Shown here one piece after another: positions 45,929 through 58,100 of a stretch of DNA of 64,000 nt. How positions within the stretch are numbered: position 1 is the first letter of the stretch; each line of letters starts with the position of its first letter. The translations under genes were made by a program, and so were the position numbers. A model generated the notes under the pieces. It was not told where the DNA came from. It was given only the letters and a program-made list of their open reading frames with translations, and did not search any database. The stretch is from Podospora comata (taxonomy: Eukaryota; Ascomycota; Sordariomycetes; Sordariales; Podosporaceae): contig CP071499.1 of NCBI GenBank assembly GCA_017354895.1, positions 3,162,001 to 3,226,000 on the forward strand, written 5' to 3'.

Positions 45929-47975
45929 TCACAACTCATCTCTACTTCCCCCATCCACCATCTCCCCACCGCCATCAGGATAAACCCCCGTGTCCCAAAC
46001 AACCAACCTCCCACCCCTCCTCCAATCCTCATTAACAAGCCCATTCCACCCCTCCCAAACCTTTTTCATCTTCACCCCCATCTTTTCTCCCTCACCCCCA
46101 AAAAACTCCCCCAACACCCCCTCAATCCCCTCAAAACCAACCACAAACCTCGGTATCTCCTCCCCTTTTCTCCCGTCACCCCCATCAAAAAACTGCGGCC
46201 ACATCTCCCGCCTCAGAAACACCCCCCCATACTTCCCCGTCTCCGCATCCTCCGCGTAAAACCTATCCGCCTCGTCAAGATAGTTTTCCCGTTCAGGCGT
46301 CCCCGGAGCAGTATGCAACGGCGGCTCACAGGTCAACGCCCTAGCCCTCAGCCCCGGCCAGACAAGATGCGACCTCCACGGCGTTGTGTGACAGGGGGTG
46401 AGGAACAGGGCGAATAATTCCTTTTGTTCCTGTGGGGGAGCACTCAAAGAAAGGGAGTCAGGGTGGAGGCGCTCGTATTCACTTCTCAAGAAGGAAAGGA
46501 CAGAGATGGGCGCGGGCTGGTGGAAGAGGGAGAGATACCCCGCGAGGAGGAGGTTGATGGAGAGAATGTTGGCGAGGAAGATTTTGTGGCGCAGCACCAA
46601 AGGTTTGGATAGGGTGGTGGGAGGGGTGGTGAAGAAGCTGGTTACGTAGGGTGCTGCGAGGATGTGCAGGATGGGGAGGAGGGGGTAGATGAAGCGGACT
46701 TCTTTGTGGGAGATTGGGGAGAGGATGGTGATCATGCCTATGAGGGCAAAAGACAAAGTCTTGAGGGTGTTGGATGAGGTGGTGGAGAGGGATGTTGGAC
46801 GGGCAGAGAGGAGGGTGGTGGGTTTGGCGGAGGTGAGGGTGGCTTTGTAGATGCCCAGCAGGGCAAAGGGGAGGAAGGTGGTGGTGAGGAGAGGAATGCC
46901 CTGGGAGAGGTAATAGTGCCAGGGCATCCGGCCGTAAAAGACGGCGAGGGACTGGGACATGTTGAAGTAGAGCCATTTGTAAGGAGGGAAGGTCCAGAAG
47001 CCAAAGTAGAGGCGGTCAGAGACGACCGAGATGGCGAGGGCAACGGAACCACAGAGGACGGTTTCTCTGAGGAGGGCAGGGAAGGTGGTTTGTATGATGG
47101 GGGACTGGCCGTTGAGAGTGAGGCGGGTGAGGGTCAGGGCGATGATGCCGAGCCAGATGAAGAGGTTTGTTGGGCGAAGGAGGACGGCGATGGCTGCTAG
47201 GAAGAGGGATGTTCTCAAGCTGTTGAGTCTCCCTTTTTGCTTCAGGCGCTCTTCTTTGGTTTCCTTGGCATCTGCAAGGAGCTCCCAAGGCCAGTAGGAA
47301 AGAGCAGCAATGGTGAGGGTTGTCTCGAGAGAGTTGGAAAATGTTCTTGTTGAGCAGTACCACTGCCAGGGATTGAGAACGGTCATCCACAACTACATTC
47401 ATAGTTAGATACACCCCGGTAGTTCAGATGAGTCGGGATGCTTACAGCAGCCCAAGGAGCATAACTCTCCCTCCCATAGACATCCATGGCCAGCTTCCAC
47501 GTGTAAAAGTCTCCCAAGGCAGCAAACACAGACTGCAAAGCCCCTGGCAAAACCACCAACATGGAAGCGATGAAGGGTGGAAACAAATGCATGGCACTCA
47601 TGACAGTCTCGGCAAGCTTGTACGCGGCGCCAAATACGGCTGGGTGAAGTGAAGACCGCAGTTGATATTCCCATTCCTGACCATATCAGTCAGCACATGG
47701 TTCTCATCAAATCCAATGAGAGAAAATACCCAAGTCATCCAAGCACCACTGCCTTCCCCAAAAGCCATCCTCCACGCCGGCTCCAAGGCCTGGAAATATT
47801 CATCTGGTTGAAAGAATGTCTTGACAAAAAGAGAGTTGATGAACCGAAATGCCAGCAACACACTGAGAATATCCCCGACTTGAGCAGCCGCGACCTGCGC
47901 GTGCACCCTGCCATCTTTCTCGGCTGGCTTTTCTATTCTCGGCCCTGGGGGTTTCTTGACAGTATCTTTCTCCAT
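45929..47975 (-). CDS. gpi10: GPI mannosyltransferase 3 (GPI10/PIG-B, GT22)
   Basis: Three exons, 47975-47730, 47676-47446 and 47392-45929, giving 646 aa; all junctions are phase 0. The enzyme adds the third mannose to the GPI precursor in the ER lumen, using dolichol-phosphate mannose. The GT22 signature [15 protein letters not shown], with its catalytic Asp, is in exon 1. [16 protein letters not shown] spans intron 1. [21 protein letters not shown] and [13 protein letters not shown] follow in exon 3, then [16 protein letters not shown], a typical lumenal loop. About ten helices can be drawn. In-frame ATGs at 47984 and 48047 are possible earlier starts; 47975 has the best context (AAGATGG). 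The 3' third is strongly G-rich on the sense strand. Confidence 0.9.
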
Positions 47976-48982
47976 CTTGACCATCAAACACGACTCGTCA
48001 AGTGTAGTTCTCGACGAAGTTTGGGGGCCGCACCTAATCTCATCCAAAGTCGCGTCAACTGTCGGTCAGACAGACAGGGCTGCTTGCCATCTGGCAGCTC
48101 TGACACGGAGCACCCCTGCAGCTGATTGGTTCCCCCGCAGCCCTACCGAGCTTGCTGCGGTAATCAAGTGACCCACAATTGGCTGAAAGCTCAAGAGATC
48201 CCTGCATTTCCCACCGCCCGCCCCTCCCCCGCTGGAACCACAGCATCGCAGCAATGGATGGATGACACCTTCTATCTATCTATCTTTGATTCTGAAAGAT
48301 ATCCGGTATTGGGAATGTATTGTGTCTGAGTACCTATCAAGTTTTAAGCTTCCAGTTTGTATGAATAATATCGCCGCTTCCATGACAGGCCACACCCCTA
48401 GTTTCTGTCACACTTTTAAAGGAAGGTTACAAGACCTTTCGTCATAAAAGCGGTTTCCTTCGGCATGCTTTTTGCGGGACTGTCCAAGGATGCTGGCCCA
48501 CGTGAGGTGTTGTGAGCGTCTTGGGACTATCTGACTTGCACTTAGAGGTATAGTGTCGTTCGGTGGAATTGCATGATTGCAACGGCAAACACCTTCCGAA
48601 ACGGAGGTAGTGTAGGTTTGGGAGGGTGAAGGTAGGGAGAGGCAGGGTGAGGCGGGTTTATATATATTCCCCTCTTTTTTCTCTGCGATTGTTTTCTTTG
48701 TTTTCCCATTGCCTTCTTCTGCTTGGGATCTACATACATTAGTACCAATTGGCCATTCAAGGTTTTGTTGGAATTTCATAAAGGTGGCGTAGTTTTGACA
48801 ACACTTTGTTTGTTCTTACACCGCTGATTTAATCTCCTCCCAGTGGGCAAACTTACCTTCTTACCTACTACTTTGTCTGTCTGTCTGTCTTCCCATCTAC
48901 CGTCATATCTTGCCTACCTTTGAACAACCGCCAATTCAACAACCAATTCACCCAACCCCAAATACCACGAACAATTCCAACC
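47976..48982. promoter_or_regulatory. Divergent spacer between GPI10 and ornithine aminotransferase
   Basis: About 1 kb. A TATATATA element lies at about 48659-48667, roughly 320 bp upstream of the aminotransferase ATG. Near 48875-48890 is a short CTGT repeat followed by pyrimidine-rich leader sequence. No gene is visible. Confidence 0.45.
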
Positions 48983-50423
48983 ATGGCCCCTCACGCCTCC
49001 TCCTCCTCCTCCTCCAACGACACTCCCTCCTCCTCCTCCTCCTCCACCACCACCACCAAACCAACCGACCCCTACCACGCCTCCTCCACCACAACAGCCA
49101 TCACAACAGAAAACACCTACGCAGCCCACAACTACTCCCCCCTCCCCATCGTCTTCGCCCGCGCCTCGGGCTGCCACGTCTGGGATCCCGAAGGGCGCCA
49201 CTACCTCGACTTCCTCTCCGCCTACAGCGCCGTCAACCAAGGCCACTGCCACCCCGCCCTCGTCAAAGCCCTCACCGACCAAGCCGCCCGCCTCACCCTC
49301 TCCTCCCGCGCCTTCCACAACGACGTCTTTCCCCAGTGGGCCAAGAAGGTCAGGGACGTGTTTGGGTACGAGATGGTCCTGCCCATGAACACGGGCGCCG
49401 AGGCGGTCGAGACGGCCATCAAACTGGCAAGAAAATGGGCGTACAAGGTCAAGGGGGTGGAGGAAGGGAAGGCGAGGGTGTGGAGTGTGGATGGGAACTT
49501 TCACGGGAGGACGATGGTGGCGGTGAGTCTGAGTGTTGATCCGGAGAGTAGGGATAATTATGGGCCGTATGTACCGCTCATTGGGGCGAGACACCCGAGC
49601 ACGGGGAAGGCGATTAGGTATGGGAGTGTGGAGGATGTGGAGGAGATACTTGAGGAGTTTGGGAAGGAAACGGCGGCGTTTATTATTGAGCCCATTCAGG
49701 GTGAGGCCGGGGTGGTGGTGCCGGAGGATGGGTATCTCAAAAGAGTTCAGGAGCTGTGCAGGGAGTATAATGTGCTTTTGATTTGCGACGAAATCCAGAC
49801 GGGGATTGCGAGGACGGGAAGGATGCTGTGCAGCGAGTGGGATGGGATCAAGCCGGATGTGGTGACGTTGGGGAAGGCGATCAGCGGGGGGGTGTACCCT
49901 GTCAGTTGTGTTTTGAGCTCGAAGGAGATTATGGGGGTTATTGAGCCTGGCACTCACGGGAGCACGTACGGTGGAAACCCGCTTGGGTGCGCGGTTAGTA
50001 TCAAGGCTTTGGAGCTGGTCGAAGAGGAAGGCTTGGTCGACAGGGCCCAGAAGCTGGGGGAGATTTTCAGGAGCGAGATCAGAGGGTTCAACAGCAAGAT
50101 TGTGGAGCTGGTGAGGGGGAGGGGGTTGTTGAACGCGGTGGTGATTGATGAGAGCGAGACGAATGGGAGGACGGCGTGGGATTTGTGCATGTTGTTGAAG
50201 GAGAAGGGTGTTTTGGTATGTCTTTTTTTCGCCTCCCTTTCCTTTTCCGTTCCCGACAATGATAACTCACCACCATGCTGAACAGGCCAAACCGACCCAC
50301 GGCAACATCATTCGCTTCGCACCACCGCTGGTCATCACCGAAGATGAACTCAGAAGCGCCCTCAAGACCATCAAGGAGGCGCTGGAGGAGTTGCCAAATG
50401 CCACCAAGCACGAGGCGCACTGA
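48983..50423 (+). CDS. Ornithine aminotransferase
   Basis: Two exons, 48983-50215 and 50286-50423 (70-nt intron, GTATGT donor, GCTGAAC branch), giving 456 aa. The PLP enzyme (class III) converts ornithine and 2-oxoglutarate to glutamate semialdehyde and glutamate in arginine breakdown. After a Ser/Thr-rich start come [53 protein letters not shown], the DGNFHGRT loop and EPIQGEAGV. The [12 protein letters not shown] motif supplies the PLP-nitrogen Asp, and the Schiff-base Lys lies near residue 298 in [21 protein letters not shown] follows. Exon 2 ends [16 protein letters not shown]. The start MAPHASSSS has an ACCATGG context; an upstream ATG at 48920 is less likely. No strong mitochondrial presequence is seen, in keeping with the cytosolic fungal enzyme. 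Confidence 0.95.
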
Positions 50424-50920
50424 TTATCATATCAGCGCATCATGATCATGAGTCACTCGCCGCTCACCACCACCACAGACATCGCTTTTCAGAAAAATCA
50501 GGGGAAGGATCTTGCGGGGGAAAGGGGGGAGGCGAACCGGGGACGGCCCGAAGGAAGACCACCCGATTTGCTGGGGCAAAATGCGGGCAGGTGAAGAAGT
50601 CAGGGGGGAACCGGAATATGTTCCCCGGGATCATGACACATCTTTTTTCAATGGGGTTTCCTTTTTGGATGTTTTGATACCACTGTAAGCATTATTTAGA
50701 TTGGGTAAAACAGCAGAGTTTGGCTCTTATGGTAGTATATGCATGGAAATGATACCGAGATGTTTGCATCAAGGAGATTGGACTGGGCCGGGCCGGGCCG
50801 GGCTGGGCTAGACTTGACATGAAGTCCAGAGGGGGTTTGATTGGATGGATGGATATTTGGGCAGAGAAGTACCAGAATAATACCAAGTCCCTGCCTAGTA
50901 GGATCAGTTGGATTGATTTG

Positions 50921-50968
50921 TTGTGTGTGTATGTATGCGTGTGTGTGTATGTGTGTATGTGTGTATGT

Positions 50969-51010
<42 letters not shown>
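50921..51010. repeat. (TG)n microsatellite with TATG interruptions, about 90 bp
   Basis: Alternating TGTG with regular TGTATG units, ending in a pure GT run. Confidence 0.9.
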
Positions 51011-51726
51011 TGAAGTGGAAATGTGTGGGTTGATTTGCCAGTGTCTTGACTGGAAATAATTTCCTGGAACCGGTGTTTCTTCGGCCGGTGAGTGGTAAGT
51101 GATGAGTTGTTCATTCGATCTGTTGCATATAGATGTTTGGCTAAGGGGAAAGTGATGTGACGAGTTCCATATGTAGGTGCTCTACGCCCGGGTTGAGTGG
51201 GTGAGGCTGAAAGTAAGAGTGGGGGAGAGTGTCAGGTTATGATCTACCTAGACAAGAGACAAGGTACACTCCAGTTGAATCTATGTGCATGATACTTCAG
51301 CACCCTGATGAGACGAGCTATTATGGGGGACTGAACCTCTACTGGGTCAAATTATAGGCGATGTGTTACTTACCCCAGGGGTCCACATCTGTTATGAGTT
51401 GTTTTCTCTCACAAGGCAGAACCCACCAATTGTCCAATCCCCACGGTTTAGCTGCTGTGTTGTCCTGTCGTGTAAGTTCAAGATCCATGCATACCTACAC
51501 ACCTACCCGCTACTGCTGCTGCTGCTGCTGCCTTTTAGGCTTCCCTCCTCCCCAACCACCACACTACCTACATGTCCTTTTATCCAACGGGTACGGGTAC
51601 ACACACTCTCTGACACCACCATTGAGTCTCTGTTGCTGCTAAATCACACACAGTGTCCGTATTTTTTTTCCAAAAGCTGGGTGTGCCCTTTTTAGCTTTT
51701 AGTGGTAGCCAATGAATAACCCTCCG

Positions 51727-51771
51727 TCCGCCATCATCATCGTTTGCTGGGTAAACGATGATGATGGCGGA
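51727..51771. repeat. Perfect 19-bp inverted repeat with 7-nt loop
   Basis: Left arm 51727-51745 (TCCGCCATCATCATCGTTT) is the exact reverse complement of 51753-51771; the loop is GCTGGGT. It lies directly before a TG run. Confidence 0.85.
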
Positions 51772-51775
51772 GTAG

Positions 51776-51807
<32 letters not shown>
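51776..51807. repeat. (TG)n microsatellite
   Basis: About 32 bp of uninterrupted TG. Confidence 0.9.
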
Positions 51808-51808
<1 letters not shown>

Positions 51809-51923
51809 ATTGTGTCATCCGAGTGATATATTTCCCGTTTGGATTTGTTTCAATTGAGACCAGCGGCAGGCACGTGAGAGGTTACAGTCCTACCGTGCGT
51901 TGTCTACGTACATAACCATCCCA

Positions 51924-51965
51924 TCCATCCGCCCAACCACCATCTTTCGTGGGTGGGCGGATGGG
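51924..51965. repeat. Near-perfect 17-bp inverted repeat with 8-nt loop
   Basis: Arms 51924-51940 and 51949-51965 pair at 15 of 17 positions, one of the exceptions being a T:G wobble. It lies about 150 bp after the first hairpin. Confidence 0.7.
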
Positions 51966-54051
51966 TAGTTGATAGATCAAACTCAACAACGGATTGACTT
52001 GTCGGCCTTAAGCTACCTTATCGAACAATCTAACTCCGATGTGTGTGTGCGAGGTCGATGATCCGTCGGATGAACATACCCCCTCCCCCCCAATTATCAA
52101 ACGCTATCTTGTCTAGATTGAGAGGTAGCAGTGTGTATCTGTCTGTATGTAGAGTCGGAGCCGGGAATGTGCACGAGATCTGGGCTAGCGAGATGCAGGC
52201 CTGCGGATAGGGGTCGACATGTGGAGGGAAAAAAATGCCCTGAGTGGCTTACAGCCGTGTTACCCTTCCTCTTTGGGACTTGCCGGATCACCACCACCAC
52301 CACCACACCATTACAAAACACAAGCCAAAGGACAAGACATCTGGCAGCTGTTTTCCAAGGCCGGCAGTCCCTGTGCCTTGAACAAGAGTGCGGGGGGGTG
52401 GCCCACCACCAAAAAACCAAAAAACCAAAAAAAGAAAAACAAGGACAAGTAACACGATTGTGCCCCCTTTTGATAATCGATCGACGGATTGAGGAAATAT
52501 GACGCTGGTGAAGAGAAGGGCCCTGATATGGGGGAACAAATAGACATTGTTTCGCAAGCTGTATCCCATTGTATCCGATGACCAGCACACCTGATAAAAA
52601 AGGTGTCAATAGTAATAACAATAGACGTCCGGAGGTGCATACGACAGAGCCATCTTCTTTCTGTCCTCAAACTTGGTTCAGTGCACGGATTCTTGGTATT
52701 GACCAGTGAGCAAGCTTCAAACAGCACGCGTGCGGTGGCAGGCAGTTGCTGGAGTTCGGGACAAACACATGCAGCGGCCAACCGGAAGACGCCATGCTCA
52801 CACACATTAACATGTGGAAGATGTCAAGAGGAGGAGGTCGGACATGAAAGGGCGAAAGGGCGGGAAGATGGATGGCTGCGCTAAGAGTCCCACCGACAAC
52901 GCCGATAAGGGATAAGGCAGGCCCCCCGGCCCCCCGGCCCCCTGCCCTGTCCGATAAACTGTTCGTTCGACAGCCTCACTCTCGGAGGCTGCTGTGTAAA
53001 TGAGACAAACTTCCGGCAGGCCTGGTTGCTGCATGCGCCATCCGCCCGTGTTTTTGGCTGGAACCATAGAACGGGCAGCCACCGGCTTTTCGGACAACCT
53101 GTGGTACGGAGTATTGAGCAAAAGCCAAAGACCGGCGTAGAAAGGCGCTAGAAGCAGAAGTTTACTAGAGATGGCGGAGCTGTGTCCAGATGTCCGATGC
53201 TGCTGGAGCTGATGGAGCTGGGCTGCTGGAGCATTGGAGCATGGAACAAGCTTGGAACCTCTTCGGTAATCGTTCCTGGCCGTGGTGCGTCGACGGCGCG
53301 GGCGTATTGACCACCTGACGATACCGCCGTGCCATTCCTCCGTGGCTCGTTTGGGTGGCCGCCCTTCTGTGTCCAGTGTCCATGTCGATCGGATGTGTGC
53401 CCTGGCTCCGCCTGGTTTGTGTTTCTCTCTTCTTGAAAATAAGAAGCTTGTATGACCATGACAGCAGCAATGGAACGGCTCACCAGCATCGACATCGATG
53501 CACCCCCCGATGCAGGTGAGAGGTGGTGTACATTATGGGTGGGGGGCAGCCGGTGACTGTGCGGGTGTCTTGTCTGGCTGTCTGTCTGTGACTCCACTGT
53601 GGAGGTGGAGCAGCCCCTCGACTCCCGGTTGGTCGATTCATCATGACGGGCTGTCTTGTAAGTGCGAGTCCGTTGTATTGAACGAGAGAAGAGAACCGGT
53701 TGTTTCATCTGGACCACACATGGGGGAAGAAGGGCGAGCTCGCCGTTGTATCTTGTGTTGGTCAGTCATCTCGCCATTTTGAGGGCGCAAACGTGCTTAG
53801 CTCATTAGGATGGCCTCCGAAGACGTAAGACGCAAGACCAGCGGTAAATGATGCAGATGGCGGTTCTGGCTTGTTCTGGCTTTGTGTCTGGGTTCAGGTG
53901 TTCGTCAAGGTTACAGAGCTCCAAACACTGTGAACACTGTGCTGTTATCGCGGGGCTTATCGTCCCAAATGCCGTTTTGGGTCCAGTCACGGGAGACAGC
54001 CGTGGCCTCCGGTCTCTCTCTCGACGTAACAGACTCGAGGTACCTGCAATG

Positions 54052-55197
54052 TACTCTGACGGCTGGTGGCCAGTGCATCGATACCTCGAACTACTTTTGA
54101 AGCATCACGAGCAGCATTCACAGCAAAACCCCTGCTTTTCTGCCGCTGCAGCACCCCCAGCAACAGAAGAGGCCTGGCTCCATCTGCTGTGTCCGTATCG
54201 TCGTCACCCTCTCGTTCATTCACAGGTCTCTCCCAGGTTCCTGCTCTTTTTCTGCTGTTTCTCCCAACACCGCCCGTCTTTCATCTTCCCTCCTCCCTTT
54301 GTGCCCTCGCCCTCTGCGCTCTGTACTCTAGCCCGCTCCTTCTATTGTTGCGAAACCTGGGGAAATCGAGCTCTGAATCCTGCAGTCGATCGAGTCTGAG
54401 TCATTCAGTTGACTTTGGACGTCAGCGTGCCGCGGTGGAGCTTCCCCCAGCCTGACCCTACTGATAGCGATAAACTCCCAGGCGCAGTAGTAGTAGCCTA
54501 TCCCCGATCTACCATCACCATTCACCACTGCTCTTCCTCCGCGCCACTCCTCTAGTCTCTCTCTCTCTCTCTCTCGGTCTCTCCTCACCGTCGCAACCGT
54601 CGGACCGCCGTTACCCCAGACTAGAAAGCCTGGGACCACCGCCGCTAACCACCAACTCTGCTGTGTCCGTCGACCGAGCCGGCTCCTCGCTTTCAACAAG
54701 TAGCTGCTGTAATCAGTCACCCACTCTATCCGCCACCCTTCCTGTCGGGGCACCCATCACCCATCAACCTTTGCATCGCCAACAAGCTTTCAAGACACCC
54801 AGTATAGTGGCTGTTGCGTCCCCGCGTGTCTCTTCGTACCCACAAAAGAAACTCTGCCCATTCTCTCCTCCCTCAGCTTTTGGAGCCGCTTCCACTTTCC
54901 TACACCACCCGCCCTATCGGATATCTACCTTTCGGTCTCTCTCGTCCTCCAGTCCTGCGCTGTCCTATAGGCAACACTACCCTTGGCTTCTGCCTCACCC
55001 TTCCCCTCTTTCACCTTCGAGCGCCGTGCATATCAGCTTTGTCACCCTTGGCCACATCCATAGCTGTCAACCGAGACCCACGAAGTATACATGTCGATCG
55101 AGCCTCCCGCCCACGTCTTTCGCATAGCATAGGCCCTCGGGCTCTCTTTTTCTTTTCAAGCCAGCTCCCCCGTGCTTGCCAACATCAGCAGGTAGCC
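54052..55197 (+). promoter_or_regulatory. Long pyrimidine-rich leader of ATG1, ATG-free except for one uORF
   Basis: Reading the plus strand from 54052 to 55090 I find no ATG in any frame, although about sixteen would be expected by chance in 1 kb. The region is rich in C and T, with a TC run at about 54556-54575. This is the pattern expected of a transcribed 5' leader under selection against upstream starts. The single ATG after it (55091) opens a 13-codon uORF ending at 55132, which is 65 nt before the ATG1 start. The transcription start itself cannot be seen. Confidence 0.6.
55091..55132 (+). promoter_or_regulatory. Upstream open reading frame of ATG1, 13 codons plus stop
   Basis: ATG TCG ATC ... 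GCA TAG, peptide [13 protein letters not shown]. It is the only ATG found in the 1.1 kb before the ATG1 start and does not overlap the main frame. It could lower or condition translation of the kinase. Confidence 0.5.
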
Positions 55198-58100
55198 ATG
55201 GCCGACAGACAGTTATCGTCCGCCTCGTCGTCGAGGCGGCAAAAACAGCCAACCGATGGTGCCGTCGGGCAGTTCGTCATCGACAAGGAGATTGGAAAGG
55301 GCAGCTTCGCCCAGGTCTACTCTGGCCGGCACAAGGTTCGAACTCCCCATTTCTTTTGCGCCAGTTGACCCCCCCCCCGGGAAGAAAGACAGCGAGTTGC
55401 CTATCGGATGGCGTGCGGTGCTGCCAGATCAGGTGGAGTGGGAGTTGGACGTGTCTTTAATCTCATCGTTTCGGTTGCGCTGAATCCGCTAACATGGTCC
55501 CCTACGATAGGTCACGGGCGCCCTGGTCGCCATCAAGTCCGTAGAGCTCAGTCGCTTGAACAAGAAACTAAAGGAAAACCTGTACGGCGAAATCAAGATC
55601 CTCAAGACGTTGCGCCACCCACATATCGTTGCCCTTCATGATTGTGTCGAGTCGGCCACGCACATCAACTTGATTATGGAATACTGCGAGCTTGGTGATC
55701 TGTCGTTATTTATTAAGAAGCGGGAGAAGCTGATCACACACTCGGCTACCCGTGATATTGCCCGCAGGTATCCCATTGAGCACAACCAGGGTTTGCACGA
55801 GGTTATCACCCGCCATTTCCTCAAGCAGCTCGCAAGTGCGCTCAAATTTTTGAGGGAAGGAAATTTTGTTCACCGAGATGTCAAACCACAGAACCTGCTG
55901 CTGCTGCCGTCGCCGCTCTTTCGGGAAACTCACCAATCGGCCAAGCAAATCTTGAGTGCTAGTTACGACTCGCTGATGCCAGCAGCAGGACTTCCGTCGC
56001 TGCCTATGCTCAAGCTTGCCGACTTTGGCTTTGCTCGCGTGTTGCCCTCGACGTCACTCGCTGAGACGCTGTGTGGGTCACCGCTCTACATGGCCCCTGA
56101 GATTCTCCGGTATGAACGGTACGATGCCAAAGCGGATCTGTGGTCGGTGGGCACCGTTCTGTACGAGATGGCGACAGGGAGACCTCCCTTTAGGGCCGGG
56201 AATCATGTGGAGCTGCTTAGGAAGATAGAAGCTGCTGAGGACCAGGTCAAGTTTCCTCGCGAGAGCGTGGTGAGTCCGGAGTTGAAGAGCCTCGTCCGAG
56301 CTCTCCTGAAGCGGAATCCCGTGGAACGGATCAGCTTCGCCGACTTTTTCAATCACACCGTCATCACAGGGCCCATCCCCAATCTCCACGAGGATGACCT
56401 CCCGAAGCCGGAACCACAGCAGGTGAAGGAGACAGTGCGGCCCGAAGGGTCACTGTCTCTATCATGTCGGGATTCCCAGCGTGGCAAAGCGGCCACAGGC
56501 GTTCTGTCCTCCCCCAGGCCTCGGCCATCATCACCACTGGCGACACCAATCGAGAAACCGAACCCACTGGAGCAAGTGCCAGGTCCTCGTGCTGGTTTGA
56601 GCTACTCGCCTGCTGGAGATGGGTTGGGAATTACCCGCCGGCCAGCTGTTCAGCCATCTACTTCAGCGCCAGCCCGCCCCGTCATGTACGTGGACCGCTC
56701 TCGAGCAAACTCGACCGCCTCGCAGAGACCACCACGAGAATCCATCGTGCCGGATCCTTCACAAACCCTTGCATCGCAACCTCGACCAAAGAGCAGGCCG
56801 ACCAAGCCCCTGACAGAGGAGGAGAAGGCTGCTCAGGATGTTGCTTTGGAGCGTGACTACATCTTCATCGACAAGAAGGGCGTGGAGGTCAATGCACTAG
56901 CTGACCAAATCTCCATGTACCCGCAATCGGTCCCCAAGTCGGGTCAGATTGTTCGGCGCGCTACCCAGCAAGGGCACCCAACATCAACGACTGGTGCTGT
57001 TTCCGCCCGAAACAACCACCTTCGACAAGAGTCATATGACAAGCCACTCTCTAGCAGCCCCGGCTCGACAACTTCTGCCATCTCCAAGGCAATTCAGGAC
57101 GCCAGTCTTCGGCTTTTTGGGTTCAACGTGGCGCCTCATCTGCTCAGCAAGGGCCAGTCTCCGCCCCAGATCTACAGCCCTTTCCCGGCATACCCGACGC
57201 CCTCTGCACCGGCCGGGCTGATCTCGGATGGGAAGCACACCACGCCGGTGGACGAGGATTCCCGCGTGGCCCAGTGCATTGAGGATTGGGCTACCCGAAG
57301 CGATGTGGTCTATGGCTTTGCCGAGGTCAAGTACAAGCAACTTGTTCCATTGGCCCCTTCCATGGATTATGGCCTCGGCGGCGTTCCTGCCGATAAGATG
57401 GAGGAAGAAGATGGCCTCACCCTCGAGGCAACAGTCTCTCTATCAGAAGAGGCTCTGGTATTGTACGTCAAGGCGCTGTCTCTTCTTGCCAAATCCATGG
57501 ACATTGCTAGCCTATGGTGGACACGCAAGAGCAGGTCGGACAACAGCAACAGCATCCACTCAGCCGCTCGCGACTCGGTTAACAGCCAGGCGTTGGCACT
57601 GAAGATCAATAGGGTGGTCCAGTGGATCCGGTCCCGGTTCAACGAGGTCTTGGAGAAGGCTGAGATTGTGCGGTTAAAACTCATCGAGGCTCAAAAGCAG
57701 CTTCCCGAAGATCACCCCAGCCACCCCAGCAATCATCAAACCGAGGTCGGCTCGGTGACGGGTGCCGAAGGAGTCATCCTTTCGCCAGGTATCAGCGCCG
57801 AGAAGCTCATGTACGACCGCGCCGTTGAGATGAGTAGAACTGCAGCCATCAACGAGATTGCGAGCGAAGACCTCCCCGGCTGCGAGATATTCTATTCGAC
57901 TGCGATTCGCATGCTCGAGGCTGTCTTGGATAGCGATGACGACCATCTTCCTAAGCGCCGGATATCAACCTCGTCTAGGGACGAAAAGGCTGAAGCTGCT
58001 GTCCGCGAGGACACCTCCGAGATGAGCAGCGAGGACAAGCAGTCTATTCAGAAGAGTGAGCAGATTTACCTCTTTTGTTTTGGTTACCGTACTAACAGCT

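Larger units (their letters stand above)
50424..54051. other. 3.6 kb stretch without a gene, rich in simple repeats and hairpins
   Basis: Holds the 3' flank of the aminotransferase gene and distal upstream DNA of ATG1. It contains two TG runs and two adjacent inverted repeats (listed separately), and GCC/GGGCC tracts near 50790 and 52925. No protein-like open frame is recognised on either strand. Confidence 0.55.

Noticed and set aside
54663-55127. 154-codon open frame before ATG1
   Set aside because: It has no ATG start and lies in the ATG-free pyrimidine-rich leader; the sequence is not protein-like.
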